In this document: positions 50,021 to 59,526 of the stretch, piece after piece
Numbering within the stretch: the first letter of the stretch is position 1
How the letters are laid out: every line of letters starts with the position of its first letter
Source of the DNA: Phenylobacterium immobile (ATCC 35973)
GTDB lineage: Bacteria > Pseudomonadota > Alphaproteobacteria > Caulobacterales > Caulobacteraceae
Assembly (NCBI RefSeq): GCF_001375595.1
Contig: NZ_CVJQ01000001.1
Coordinates: 1,612,001-1,676,000 of the forward strand
Direction: 5' to 3'
DNA: 64,000 nt
Translations under genes and position numbers: made by a program
The notes under the pieces: model-generated
The model's database searches: none
Seen by the model: the letters and a program-made list of their open reading frames with translations, nothing else
Told to the model about the DNA's origin: nothing

Positions 50021-50188
50021 CTATTCCCCGCCGGCGGGCTCGCCAGGATCGGCGTTCGTCGGGGCCTGACGTTCTGTCTGACGCTCATCGCGGAGAATTT
50101 CCTCTTCCGACCGAGGCTCCTGGTTCTCCGTTCGAGGCGCCTCGTGTTCCGGATTGTAGTGGCGGTCGGGGTTGCGAGGTTCGCCCAT
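50021..50188 (-). CDS. Small hydrophilic protein, function unknown
   Basis: A 55-residue highly charged protein (MGEPRNPDRHYNPEHEAPRT...EEEILRDERQTERQ) with no hydrophobic stretch, probably disordered. A good GGAGG site lies 8 bp before ATG 50188, which supports translation. It is not a family I can name. It sits between merR (convergent) and tRNA-Pro. Confidence 0.55.
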   Translation of the reverse strand: MGEPRNPDRHYNPEHEAPRTENQEPRSEEEILRDERQTERQAPTNADPGEPAGGE

Positions 50189-50286
50189 GACGAAATCCTC
50201 CGGTGAGGCCGGGGAAATGGGTGGCGAGGCCGTGGAGTTCCACCAAGCTCGGCAGGAGAGGCCCTTTAGGGGGAGGCCGCTCGCGA

Positions 50287-50363
<77 letters not shown>

Positions 50364-50423
50364 ACGCCTCGCGGCGAGCGGTGCTTATAGGCGGCCCCCG
50401 CGGCGGGCTGCAATCCCCCAATA

Positions 50424-50621
50424 TCAGCGTCCGCGGTTCATCCACGACAACAGGGGCAGGATCGGCACGCCCCAGCCCATGCCAGCAACGACGAAATAGG
50501 CGAGTTGAGCCGCCCAGTGCTTTGGGATGTAGTCCGCAACCATGCCCACGAGGCCGATGTAGAGGACCAGAAACCCGAGGATGGCGAAGACGCCGATGAA
50601 CTTGCGCATGCGTGCGGTCAT
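50424..50621 (-). CDS. DUF2842 family small membrane protein
   Basis: A 65-residue protein with two predicted membrane helices (FIGVFAILGFLVLYIGLVGM; LAYFVVAGMGWGVPILPLL) joined by VADYIPKHW. It matches the alphaproteobacterial DUF2842 pattern of two helices and a C-terminal basic end. It is divergent from ctaA. Function unknown. Confidence 0.8.
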   Translation of the reverse strand: MTARMRKFIGVFAILGFLVLYIGLVGMVADYIPKHWAAQLAYFVVAGMGWGVPILPLLSWMNRGR

Positions 50622-50704
50622 CGCGTGGTCTTAGCCTCAGCCGCGTTCTGAGGTAAGAGCGAGGTGAGCCACAGTTCAGCCGTGAAAGAGGGCGACTCCG
50701 GCGA

Positions 50705-51736
50705 ATGACTTCGTTCCTGCGATCTGACCGCTCCCGCGCTGTAGCGTTGTGGCTGTTGCTGACCGCCGCCATGGTGCTGGCGATGGTCGTTGTCGGCGGC
50801 GCGACACGCCTGACCGATTCCGGCTTGTCGATCACCGAGTGGAAGCCAGTCACCGGTGCGATACCGCCACTCAGCCGCGCCGATTGGCAGGCCGAGTTCG
50901 CGCGATACCAGACGATTCCCCAGTTCCAACGGGTGAACCCCCATATGGACTTGGCGGCCTTCAAGTCGATCTACTGGTGGGAATGGTCTCATCGCCTGCT
51001 CGGTCGCTTGCTGGGCGTGGTGTTCTTTATTCCGTTTGTCTGGTTCGCCGCCCGTCGGGAAATCCCGCGGCGGCTGCTTCTGCGACTGGCGCTGATCTTC
51101 GCACTGGGCGCCCTGCAGGGCGTTGTTGGCTGGTGGATGGTGGCGAGCGGACTGTCCGATCGGGTCTCCGTCGCTCCCGAGCGACTGATGATCCATCTGG
51201 GTCTGGCCTTCGCCCTGCTGGCCGCATTGTTCTGGACGGCGCTGGACGCCTGGGCCGGGGGCGCCCGGCAGACCTTGCCCAGTCCCTGGGGCCGGCGGGC
51301 GGTCATCTTCATCGGGCTGATCTACCTGCAGATCCTGCTGGGCGCCCTGGTGGCCGGCAACGATGCGGGGATGGTCTACAACGACTGGCCGTTGATGAAC
51401 GGCGCGCTGATCCCGGCGGATTATGCGGGGGCTAGCCTGTGGGCGACCCTGGCGCACAGCGCCGGCGCCGTCCAACTGCACCACAGACTCCTGGCCTACG
51501 GGCTCTTTGTCTACGCCCTCTGCCTGGGTGTCGGGGCTTGGCGATCCAACTACCTGGCTGGCGACGCACGGTCTCTCGCGCTGCTGGCGAGCCTCGCTGT
51601 CGTGGTCCAGGCGGGGCTTGGCGTGGCGACCTTGATGGCCGTGGTGCCCATCGGCCTAGGAATCGCCCACCAGTTGATGGCGGCGCTCGCTCTGTGTCTG
51701 GCGGTGGCCTTCGCTTGGCGGGTGAGACGGGTATGA
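50705..51736 (+). CDS. ctaA: Heme A synthase (COX15/CtaA)
   Basis: A 343-residue membrane enzyme converting heme O to heme A for cytochrome oxidase. Eight helices are predicted. Haem-ligand histidines are in [31 protein letters not shown] and GIAHQLMAA. The N-terminal [20 protein letters not shown] is the type-2 (proteobacterial) signature. An AT-rich stretch follows before rplM. Confidence 0.95.
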   Translation: MTSFLRSDRSRAVALWLLLTAAMVLAMVVVGGATRLTDSGLSITEWKPVTGAIPPLSRADWQAEFARYQTIPQFQRVNPHMDLAAFKSIYWWEWSHRLLGRLLGVVFFIPFVWFAARREIPRRLLLRLALIFALGALQGVVGWWMVASGLSDRVSVAPERLMIHLGLAFALLAALFWTALDAWAGGARQTLPSPWGRRAVIFIGLIYLQILLGALVAGNDAGMVYNDWPLMNGALIPADYAGASLWATLAHSAGAVQLHHRLLAYGLFVYALCLGVGAWRSNYLAGDARSLALLASLAVVVQAGLGVATLMAVVPIGLGIAHQLMAALALCLAVAFAWRVRRV

Positions 51737-51907
51737 TCCGCATTTAGCCGGGTATTATATTACCGTAATACATAACATATTGATTTTATTCATATATATT
51801 AGATATCAGCTTGCAGTACCCTGTTGACTTGGTCCTGACCTTTGCGGCATATGCCGGCCCTCACGCCGGGGCGACGTTGCGCCGGCCAGACTTTACGGAT
51901 CAATCCC
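51737..51907 (+). promoter_or_regulatory. AT-rich leader/promoter region of rplM-rpsI
   Basis: About 60 bp (51747-51810) is strikingly AT-rich for this genome and contains an inverted repeat GTATTA-N8-TAATAC at 51752-51771. It could act as an UP element. A plausible promoter lies after it: TTGACT at 51824 and CATATG at 51848, with an 18-bp spacer, leaving a leader of about 50 nt before rplM. Confidence 0.5.
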
Positions 51908-52381
51908 ATGTTGAAGACCACGGCTTCTTTGAAGCCCGCCGAGGTCGAGAAGAAGTGGATCGTGATCGACGCCCAGGACGCCGTGGTCGGCCGCCTGGCT
52001 TCGTTCATCGCCAACCGTCTTCGCGGCAAGCACCGTCCTGACTACACCCCGCACGTCGACTGCGGCGACTTTGTTGTCGTGATCAACGCCGACAAGGTGA
52101 AGTTCACCGGCAAGAAGCTGACGGACAAGATCTACTACTGGCATACCGGCCATCCGGGCGGCATCAAGGAACGCACCGCGGACAAGATCCTCGGCGGCCG
52201 TTTCCCTGAGCGCATCCTGGAGAAGGCCGTCGAGCGCATGCTCCCCAAGGAAAGCCCCCTGGCGCGCAAGCAACTGACGCACCTTCGCATCTACAACAGC
52301 GCCGAGCACCCGCACGCCGCGCAGAACCCTGAAACCATCGCGTTCGGTGACATGAACGCCAAGAACGTGCGGAGCGCCTGA
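51908..52381 (+). CDS. rplM: 50S ribosomal protein L13
   Basis: A 157-residue L13 with the signature [32 protein letters not shown] and [17 protein letters not shown] 51908 fits the family start. Its TGA overlaps the rpsI ATG by one base. Confidence 0.97.
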   Translation: MLKTTASLKPAEVEKKWIVIDAQDAVVGRLASFIANRLRGKHRPDYTPHVDCGDFVVVINADKVKFTGKKLTDKIYYWHTGHPGGIKERTADKILGGRFPERILEKAVERMLPKESPLARKQLTHLRIYNSAEHPHAAQNPETIAFGDMNAKNVRSA

Positions 52382-52863
52382 TGTCGGAAGCCGCCAATGC
52401 GCCGGAAGGCTTCGAGGCCCTGAAGGGTCTCGGGACCCAGGCCGAAGAAGTCGTCCGCGAACCCAAAATCGACGCCCAAGGCCGCGCTTATGCGACCGGC
52501 AAGCGGAAGAACGCCATTGCGCGCGTCTGGATCAAGCCCGGCAAGGGCGTGATCACGATCAACGGCCGCGACCAGGAAGTCTATTTCGCCCGTCCGGTGC
52601 TGCGTATGATGATCGCCCAGCCGCTGGAAGTGACGAACCGCGTCGGCCAGTTCGACGTGATTGTGTCCGTTGAAGGTTCGGGTCTGTCCGGTCAGGCCGG
52701 CGCTGTGCGTCATGGCCTGTCGAAGGCGCTGACCTATTACGAGCCCGGCCTGCGCGCTCTGCTGAAGCCGCATGGCTTCCTGACCCGCGACAGCCGCGTC
52801 GTCGAGCGTAAGAAGTACGGCAAGGCGAAGGCCCGTCGTAGCTTCCAGTTCTCGAAGCGCTAA
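52381..52863 (+). CDS. rpsI: 30S ribosomal protein S9
   Basis: A 160-residue S9. The first 35 residues are a variable extension; the core begins at [20 protein letters not shown] and ends with the conserved [17 protein letters not shown], whose last Arg contacts P-site tRNA. Coupled to rplM. Confidence 0.97.
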   Translation: MSEAANAPEGFEALKGLGTQAEEVVREPKIDAQGRAYATGKRKNAIARVWIKPGKGVITINGRDQEVYFARPVLRMMIAQPLEVTNRVGQFDVIVSVEGSGLSGQAGAVRHGLSKALTYYEPGLRALLKPHGFLTRDSRVVERKKYGKAKARRSFQFSKR

Positions 52864-52889
52864 GCCGAGACTCTTATCGATCTCGGAAA

Positions 52890-52923
52890 GGGCGCTTCGG
52901 GCAACCGAAGCGCCCTTTCTTTT
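52890..52923 (+). terminator. Terminator after rpsI
   Basis: GGGCGCTTCGG-GCAA-CCGAAGCGCCC is a perfect 11-bp stem followed by TTTCTTTT. Confidence 0.95.
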
Positions 52924-52957
52924 GTCTGTTGCAGACGACCTCTACGGAGTTCCGATC

Positions 52958-53938
52958 ATGGCCAAGACCGTATTCATCGATGGGGAAGCCGGCACCACCG
53001 GCCTGCAGATCCGCCAGCGGCTGGAAGGCCGTGTAGACGTCGAAGTCGTGTCCATCGATCCCGCCCGGCGCAAGGACCCCGACGCGCGCCGTGAACTTCT
53101 GAACGGCGTGGACGCCGTGGTCCTGTGCCTGCCGGATGACGCCGCCCGAGACGCCGTGGCGATGATTGACAACGCCCAGGTCAAGGTGATCGACGCCTCG
53201 ACCGCGCACCGGGTCGCGCCCGGCTGGGTCTATGGCTTCGCCGAGATGGCGCCGGGTCAACGCGATGAGATCCGCAAGGCGACGCGGATCGCCAACCCGG
53301 GCTGCTATCCGACCGGGTTCATCGCCCTGACCCGGCCGCTGGTCGAGGCCGGCCTGATCTCGCCGGATTTCCCGATCACCATCAACGCCGTCTCCGGCTA
53401 CTCGGGCGGCGGTCGCGGCCTGATTGAGGAGTTCGAACAACAGCCGATCCCGGACGGCACTGCGGACGCCTATCGCCCCTATGGTCTTAGCCTAGCGCAC
53501 AAGCATGTGTCGGAGATGCAGGCCTATGCGGGCCTCAGCCATCCGCCGCTGTTCGCGCCTTCCGTGGGCCGCTTTGCCCAGGGGATGATCGTTCAGGCGC
53601 CGCTGCAGCTCTGGGCGCTGCCCGGCAAGCCGTCGGTAGCCGATCTACATTCGGCGCTCATCGCCTATTACGCCGGCGAGACTTTCGTCGAGGTCGCCTC
53701 GGGCGCGGAGTGCCTGGAGTTGCAGAAGACCCGCGCGGGCGCCGCCAACTACATCAAGCCGATGGACCCCGAGGCGCTGAACGGCACGAACCGCATGAAA
53801 CTCTATGTGTTCGGGTCGGAGACCAAGCGGCAAGTCATCCTGACGGCGGTGCTGGACAATCTCGGCAAGGGCGCCTCCGGCGCGGCCGTGCAGAACCTGA
53901 ACCTGACCCTGGGCCTGCCGGAGGGCGAGGGGATCTAG
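52958..53938 (+). CDS. argC: N-acetyl-gamma-glutamyl-phosphate reductase (short type)
   Basis: A 326-residue dehydrogenase of arginine synthesis. NADP-binding starts with [13 protein letters not shown], the catalytic Cys is in [13 protein letters not shown], and a later His lies in LAHKHVSEM. The length fits the shorter AGPR subfamily. ATG 52958 is chosen. rplM-rpsI-argC order is typical of Caulobacterales. Confidence 0.94.
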   Translation: MAKTVFIDGEAGTTGLQIRQRLEGRVDVEVVSIDPARRKDPDARRELLNGVDAVVLCLPDDAARDAVAMIDNAQVKVIDASTAHRVAPGWVYGFAEMAPGQRDEIRKATRIANPGCYPTGFIALTRPLVEAGLISPDFPITINAVSGYSGGGRGLIEEFEQQPIPDGTADAYRPYGLSLAHKHVSEMQAYAGLSHPPLFAPSVGRFAQGMIVQAPLQLWALPGKPSVADLHSALIAYYAGETFVEVASGAECLELQKTRAGAANYIKPMDPEALNGTNRMKLYVFGSETKRQVILTAVLDNLGKGASGAAVQNLNLTLGLPEGEGI

Positions 53939-53944
53939 CGCGCG

Positions 53945-55102
53945 TTAGCGAACGGGCCAGACCCAGGCCGGGCTCTCGACATCCTCGACCTGGGTCTCGC
54001 CCATGCGTTTGCTAAGCCGAAGCCGCGTACAGCCGGCATCGGACGCCAATGCTTCAATCAAGGGCTGGGAGTGGGTGACCACAACCACCTGGCTGTGCTC
54101 GGCCGCGGCGATCAGGCGCCGAGCGAGCGGGGCCAGCAGGTCGGGATGCAGGCCGACCTCCGGTTCGTTGAGCACCAGCAGGGGCGGGGGGCGCGGCGAG
54201 GCGAGCGCCGCGACCCAGATCAGATAGCGCAGAGTGCCGTCCGAGAGCTCAGCGGCCGTCATCCGTCGCAGTAGGCCCTTCTGGCGCATCTGCAGGGTGA
54301 ACCAGCCGCTGTCGACCGCCACCTCGACGGCAGCGCCGGGGAAGGCGTCGTCGACGGCTTCGGCGAGACCTTGGGCGTCGCCGATCTCCTCGATCGTGAG
54401 CCAGGCCGCGGCCAAGTCGGCGCCGTCGGAGGCCAGCGCCACGGTGCGGGTGCCCACCTGCGGGCGGCGCGCCGGCGCGTCCCGGTCGCTGCGGATGTGG
54501 TCGTAGAACCGCCATCGGCGCATCTCCTCGCGCAGGATGGCCAACTCCGGCGCGCGCTGCGGATCGGCGCAGCCCACCACCATGCTGTCGAAAGCCTCCA
54601 GGTCCTGGCGGATATCGCGCCACGAGCCGCGGTCGTCGCGGACACGAACATGGCCGCCGCGACGCTCGGCCATGACGGCGCCCCGAGTTAGCGCTTCGCC
54701 GCTCCAAAGGGCCTCGGCCTTAATCTGCGGGTCGCGAGCGAACGGATCGCCGCCGCCGCTCTGGGGAAGACCGAGATCGACGGCGTAACCTTTGTCGAAA
54801 GCGGAGAAGCCGAGTTTCAGGGCGATCGGCCCGCGCCGGCGGCCGCCTTGAACCTCATGATCGCCGCTCAGCATCTCGCGGGAGATGCGCTCCGGACCGG
54901 CCCAGAGGGTCGATTCCAGTCCGCCTTCACTGGCGAGGCTCGCGACCAGACGGTCCTCGGCGAGGTCGGCCAGCAGCCGCAGCGCGCGGTAGAGGCTGCT
55001 CTTGCCCGACCCATTCGGGCCGGTGACCAGGGTCAGCTGGCCCAGCGGAACGATGAGGTCACGAAAGGAGCGATAGCCGCTGATCGCCAGGGTCTCGATC
55101 AT
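53945..55102 (-). CDS. AAA family ATPase with ABC/RecF-type motifs
   Basis: A 385-residue predicted ATPase. ATG 55102 gives MIETLAISGYRSFRDL, the usual start of this class; Walker A is TGPNGSGKSS near residues 27-36, a signature-like ELSDGTLRYL near 285, Walker B LLVLNEPEVGLHPDL with Asn at the usual Asp position, and switch His in VVVTHSQPL. No separate nuclease (TOPRIM) domain is seen. Such stand-alone proteins resemble COG4637 and may be linked to DNA repair or defence, but the role is unknown. Confidence 0.8.
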   Translation of the reverse strand: MIETLAISGYRSFRDLIVPLGQLTLVTGPNGSGKSSLYRALRLLADLAEDRLVASLASEGGLESTLWAGPERISREMLSGDHEVQGGRRRGPIALKLGFSAFDKGYAVDLGLPQSGGGDPFARDPQIKAEALWSGEALTRGAVMAERRGGHVRVRDDRGSWRDIRQDLEAFDSMVVGCADPQRAPELAILREEMRRWRFYDHIRSDRDAPARRPQVGTRTVALASDGADLAAAWLTIEEIGDAQGLAEAVDDAFPGAAVEVAVDSGWFTLQMRQKGLLRRMTAAELSDGTLRYLIWVAALASPRPPPLLVLNEPEVGLHPDLLAPLARRLIAAAEHSQVVVVTHSQPLIEALASDAGCTRLRLSKRMGETQVEDVESPAWVWPVR

Positions 55103-55218
55103 GAACGCCGTTCCATTGGCCTTGGAGTGGACCGCGAGGGTCTCGGCGCGCTGCGCCAGGAGCGGTCGCAGGCTAGCCGGCCTTGCATCCGCCGCAAGGC
55201 GGTCAGCGTAATCCAACT

Positions 55219-55707
55219 ATGACCCAGATCGATCGCCGCGGCTTCCTGACCATGACGTCCGTCGCCGCCCTCGTCCCGTCGGCCGCCTTCGCCGCTGACC
55301 CCTATGCGAACTCGCCTTTCCGCAAGATCGCCCAGCGCGACTGGAAGAAGCGCCTGCCGGCGGCCGCCTATAATGTCCTGCGCCTGTCGGCCACGGAGTT
55401 CCCGGGCACGAGCCCGCTCAACAGGGAGAAGCGCAAGGGCGCATTCCACTGCATGGGCTGCGACCTGCCGCTCTTCCGCTCGGAGTGGAAATTCGAGAGC
55501 GGCACCGGCTGGCCGAGCTTCTACACGGCGGTCAAGGGCGCGCTCTACATGAAGACCGACTTCGAGATCGGCGTCCCGCGCACGGAATATCACTGCGCCC
55601 AGTGTCTGGGCCACCACGGCCACCGGTTCAGCGATGGGCCTAAGCCCACCGGCCTGCGCTATTGCAGCAACGGCGCGGCGCTGAAGTTCGTCCCCGACAA
55701 GGCCTAG
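55219..55707 (+). CDS. msrB: Peptide-methionine (R)-S-oxide reductase MsrB, exported
   Basis: A 162-residue MsrB. A twin-arginine signal is evident (MTQIDRRGFLTMTSVAAL...AFA), so it should repair oxidised Met in the periplasm. Zinc ligands are CMGC and CAQC; GTGWPSF and the catalytic Cys in GLRYCSNGAAL are intact. ATG 55219 is chosen. It converges on phaC. Confidence 0.93.
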   Translation: MTQIDRRGFLTMTSVAALVPSAAFAADPYANSPFRKIAQRDWKKRLPAAAYNVLRLSATEFPGTSPLNREKRKGAFHCMGCDLPLFRSEWKFESGTGWPSFYTAVKGALYMKTDFEIGVPRTEYHCAQCLGHHGHRFSDGPKPTGLRYCSNGAALKFVPDKA

Positions 55708-55708
55708 G

Positions 55709-57658
55709 TCAGGACTTCACCAGGACATAGGTCCCAGGCGCTGCGGTGATCGGCTCGAGCGGCCCGCCGCTCGGATCGCGTGCGGCGACCAGGGGGCCAG
55801 AGCGGTCGGCGAGCCACTGGGCCCAGTGCGGCCACCAGGAGCCTGGCGTCTCCACGGCCCTTGTCTGCCACGCCTCCAGCGTTTCGGAGAGGCCCGAGGC
55901 GGACCAGAACTGGTATTTTGAGGCCGCCGGCGGATTAATCACGCCAGCGATGTGGCCCGAGCCGCTCATGATGAAGGTGACGGGACCGCCGAACAGGCGA
56001 GCACCCCTGTAGACCGACCGAGCCGGGGCGATATGGTCCTCTTTCGCCGACTGCACATAGATCGGCGTCTTGACCTGGCGCAGGTCCAGAAGCTCCCCGC
56101 CGAGCTCAAGCTCGCCTTTGGCGAGGGCGTTCTGGCCGTAGAATTTTCGCAGATAGGACAGGTGCAGGGTCTTGGGCATGCGGGTCTGGTCGGAGTTCCA
56201 GAACAGCAGGTCGAAGGGCTTCGGGTCCTTGCCCATCAGGTAATTGTTCACGAAGAACGACCAGATCAGGTCGTTGGCGCGCAGGGAATTGAAGGTGTCA
56301 GCCATGGCCTTGCCCGACAGCACGCCGCCGCCGGCGTCCATGCGGGCCTCCATGTCGGCCACCCATTCCTCGTTGGCGAACAAGGTGAGGTCGCCGGCTT
56401 CTGAGAAATCCTGTTGGGCGGCGAAGAAGGTGGCCGAGGCGATCCGCTCGTCGCCGGTTTTCGCCATGTAGGCGAGCGTTGAGCCAAGCAGGGTGCCGCC
56501 GATGCAGTAGCCGACGGTGTTGACCTGTTCGACGCGGCATTGGGCGCGCACCGCGTCCAGGGAGGCGAAGACGCCCTGGCGCATATAGTCTTCCAAGGTC
56601 TTGTCGGCGAGCTCCGGCCCGGGGTTCACCCAGGAGACCACGAAGACCGTGAAGCCCTGGCTCGTCAGCCAGCGGATCATCGAGTTCTCGGGGCGCAGGT
56701 CGAGGATGTAGAATTTGTTGATCCAGGGCGGAAAGATCAGCAGCGGGATCTGGTGAACGGTCTCGGTCGCCGGCGCGTACTGGATCAGCTCGATGATCTC
56801 GTTGCGGAAGACCACCTGACCGGGCGCCGTGCCGACGTTCTCGCCGACCTTGAACATCTCATAGTCCGTCTGGGCGATGGACAAGGCCCCGCCGCCGCGA
56901 TCGACGTCGGCGGCGAAATTCTTCATGCCCTTGACCAGGCTCTCGCCGCCGGTTGCGGCGGCTTCGCGCAGCGCAGCCGGGTTGGAGGCCAGGAAGTTGG
57001 AGGGCGAGAAGGCGTCGGTGAGCATCTTCACGAAGAACTCGGCCCGCCGTTTGGTCTCCGGCTCGACCCCATCGACGCCCGAGATCAGCCCGTTCATCCA
57101 ATTGGCCGTGAGCAGATAGGACTGCTTCATCATGTCGAAGACGGGGTTCTGCTCCCAGTCGGGATCAGAGAACCGGCGGTCGCCGCGGGGCGGCGCGACG
57201 ACGGTGCGAGCCTCACCGGTCGTCAGCCGCTCGGTGGCGGAGCGCCATAGGTCAAGGTAGCCGCTGAGCAGATCGGCCTGAGCGCGCATCAATCGATCAG
57301 GTTGGGCCGCTAATCGGCCAAACACCTCGTTGAGGGCTGGCCCGACGTGCATCGGGTCGGGGTTCAGCGCGGCCGGCTGGTCAGCTTGGCGCAGCGCCAT
57401 CTCGGCGAAGACGCCTTGCGCGGTCAGAGAAGCGCGGGCGAGATTGGCCGACAGCCTCTCCAGCATCACCCGCTGTTCAGTCGGGAAGACAAAAGGGTCG
57501 AAGGATGGCGCCTCCGGATTCTCGACCTGGAGGGCTTCGGGCGCAGGCGCAGGCGCCGCAGCCTTGGCCGCGCGGCGCGCGGCTTTCCGTGCGGCCCTTA
57601 CGGCTTCGGTCGCGGCCTCAGCGGGGGCCCCGGTGCGCTTCTTCGTCTTCTTCGTCAC
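55709..57658 (-). CDS. phaC: Class I polyhydroxyalkanoate synthase
   Basis: A 649-residue polymerase of hydroxyacyl-CoA. A Lys/Ala/Pro-rich leader (about 1-45) precedes the N-terminal domain. The lipase-like box is VGYCIGGT with the Cys nucleophile, the Asp is in SAKEDHIAP, and His in GSGHIAGVINPP. GTG 57658 with an AGGA site fits the family; the open frame continues upstream antisense to a lipoprotein gene. Together with phaZ it implies carbon storage granules. Confidence 0.94.
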   Translation of the reverse strand: MTKKTKKRTGAPAEAATEAVRAARKAARRAAKAAAPAPAPEALQVENPEAPSFDPFVFPTEQRVMLERLSANLARASLTAQGVFAEMALRQADQPAALNPDPMHVGPALNEVFGRLAAQPDRLMRAQADLLSGYLDLWRSATERLTTGEARTVVAPPRGDRRFSDPDWEQNPVFDMMKQSYLLTANWMNGLISGVDGVEPETKRRAEFFVKMLTDAFSPSNFLASNPAALREAAATGGESLVKGMKNFAADVDRGGGALSIAQTDYEMFKVGENVGTAPGQVVFRNEIIELIQYAPATETVHQIPLLIFPPWINKFYILDLRPENSMIRWLTSQGFTVFVVSWVNPGPELADKTLEDYMRQGVFASLDAVRAQCRVEQVNTVGYCIGGTLLGSTLAYMAKTGDERIASATFFAAQQDFSEAGDLTLFANEEWVADMEARMDAGGGVLSGKAMADTFNSLRANDLIWSFFVNNYLMGKDPKPFDLLFWNSDQTRMPKTLHLSYLRKFYGQNALAKGELELGGELLDLRQVKTPIYVQSAKEDHIAPARSVYRGARLFGGPVTFIMSGSGHIAGVINPPAASKYQFWSASGLSETLEAWQTRAVETPGSWWPHWAQWLADRSGPLVAARDPSGGPLEPITAAPGTYVLVKS

Positions 57659-57712
57659 AGAGCCATCCTGTATCGACCCGACACGCTCTTTCGTTGAGCG
57701 GGCGGATCGCCT

Positions 57713-58183
57713 ATGAGCTTCGACCTCATGTACCCGCGCCGCCACCATTTTTCGACCCGGCAAACAACCGTCCTCGCCGCCATCGCGCTGATCGGCGCGG
57801 GGATGTCCGGTTGCGCTAGCGTCCAGTCCGGCCTGGGGTTCGCTGATCGGACTATGGATGTGCGCTCGCCCGTGGCGACCGAGGCTGAGCAGCTTGCGCA
57901 TACCGACCGCCCGATGCCGAAGTTCACAGACATCCCGCCGCTCCCCACCGATGTGCGGCCCGCGCCGCAGTACGGCATGGCCGCCGCCCGCGTTGAGGCG
58001 GCGCGCGCTGAGCTCGAGCAGCAAACCGCGCCGGAATCCTGGTCGCTGACGGCTTCAGAAGACTTCGCCTCGCAGGCTCGGCGCCAGACGCCGGAAACGG
58101 CGCCCGCATCGCCGGCGGACACCGAAGCCTTCGCGGCCGCCGCCCGTAAGCGAGCTACACCGCCTCCGCCGGTCAAGAGATAG
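57713..58183 (+). CDS. Putative lipoprotein, function unknown
   Basis: A 156-residue protein with a signal anchor (TTVLAAIALIGAG) ending in a lipobox-like GMSGC at about residues 30-34. The mature part is Ala/Pro/Glu-rich and probably extended. No family is recognised. It is divergent from phaC, with 54 bp between starts. The 122 bp downstream hold no gene. Confidence 0.7.
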   Translation: MSFDLMYPRRHHFSTRQTTVLAAIALIGAGMSGCASVQSGLGFADRTMDVRSPVATEAEQLAHTDRPMPKFTDIPPLPTDVRPAPQYGMAAARVEAARAELEQQTAPESWSLTASEDFASQARRQTPETAPASPADTEAFAAAARKRATPPPPVKR

Positions 58184-58305
58184 GCCCCGCGGAGGCGAAA
58201 AAGCTTCAACCGTTACTTGGCGGACTTAGGCCCTAAGTCTATCCAAGGTTCGACCTTCAGCTCCCGCAGAGCCGCCTGGGCATAGGGCGGCGTACGAGCT
58301 TTCAC

Positions 58306-59526
58306 ATGACGCCTGATTTTCACCGTATCCGCCGCCTCCCGCCCTACGTGTTGGAGGAGGTCAACCGCATCAAGGCGCGCCTGCGCGCCGACGGTGTCGA
58401 TATCATCGACTTCGGCATGGGCAATCCCGACATGCCGACGCCGAAGCACATCGTCGAAAAGATGATCGAGACGGCCCGCGACCCCAAGGCCGGCCGCTAT
58501 TCGGCCTCCAAGGGCATTAGCGGCCTGCGCAAGGCCATGGCAGGCTACTACGACCGTCGTTTCGGCGTGAAGCTTAACCCCGACACCGAGGTCATCGCGA
58601 CGCTCGGATCCAAGGAAGGCTTCGCCAACCTCGCCCAGGCCCTGACTGCGCCGGGCGACGTGATCATCTGCCCGAACCCGGCCTATCCGATCCACGCCTA
58701 CGGCTTCATCATGGCCGGCGGCGTGATCCGCCACGTCAACGCCCACTCGCCGGAGGAATATCTGGCCGGCGTGTCGCGCGCGGTGAAGCATTCGGCGCCG
58801 CCGCCCAGCGTGCTGATCCTGTCCTATCCGTCGAACCCGACCGCGCAGTGCGTGGACCTGGATTTCTACAAGGACGCCATCGCCCTCGCGCGGAAGCACG
58901 ACATGCTGGTGATCTCCGACATCGCCTATTCGGAGATCTATTTCGACAATAACCCGCCGCCGTCGGTGCTGCAGGTCGAAGGCGCGAAAGACATCGCCGT
59001 CGAGGTGAACTCGTTGTCAAAGACCTACGCCATGGCCGGCTGGCGCGTCGGCATGGTGGTCGGCAACGCGCGCATCTGCGCGGCCCTGGCGCGGGTGAAG
59101 TCCTATCTCGACTACGGCGCCTATACGCCGATCCAAGTCGCGGCCGCTGCGGCGCTGAACGGCCCGCAGGACTGCGTCGATGAAATCCGCGGCATCTACA
59201 AGAGCCGCCGTGACGTGCTGGTGGAATCCATGAAACGCGCGGGCTGGGATATCCCGTCGCCCGCAGCCTCGATGTTCGCCTGGGCGCCCGTGCCCGAGCA
59301 GTTCAAGGACGCGGGCGCGCTGCTCTTCTCCAAGTTGCTGATCGAGGAGGCCGGGGTGGCCGTGGCGCCGGGCGTCGGTTTTGGCGAGCACGGCGAAGGC
59401 TTCGTCCGCGTGGGTCTCGTGGAGAACGAACACCGCATCCGTCAGGCGGCGCGCAACGTGAAGAAGTTCCTGGCCAACGCCGACGATATCCTTGCGCGGC
59501 ATCACAACAGCGTGGCGGCTCAATGA
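58306..59526 (+). CDS. Class I/II PLP aminotransferase (AlaC/LL-DAP aminotransferase-like)
   Basis: A 406-residue fold-type I aminotransferase. Motifs: RLPPYVLEEVNRIK at the start, IDFGMGNPDMPTP, SYPSNPTAQCVD (PLP-contact Asn), DIAYSEIYF and the Schiff-base Lys in NSLSKTYAMAGWRVG. The closest types are alanine-forming AlaC and LL-diaminopimelate aminotransferase. Its stop overlaps hom by ATGA, consistent with aspartate-family metabolism. Confidence 0.88.
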   Translation: MTPDFHRIRRLPPYVLEEVNRIKARLRADGVDIIDFGMGNPDMPTPKHIVEKMIETARDPKAGRYSASKGISGLRKAMAGYYDRRFGVKLNPDTEVIATLGSKEGFANLAQALTAPGDVIICPNPAYPIHAYGFIMAGGVIRHVNAHSPEEYLAGVSRAVKHSAPPPSVLILSYPSNPTAQCVDLDFYKDAIALARKHDMLVISDIAYSEIYFDNNPPPSVLQVEGAKDIAVEVNSLSKTYAMAGWRVGMVVGNARICAALARVKSYLDYGAYTPIQVAAAAALNGPQDCVDEIRGIYKSRRDVLVESMKRAGWDIPSPAASMFAWAPVPEQFKDAGALLFSKLLIEEAGVAVAPGVGFGEHGEGFVRVGLVENEHRIRQAARNVKKFLANADDILARHHNSVAAQ

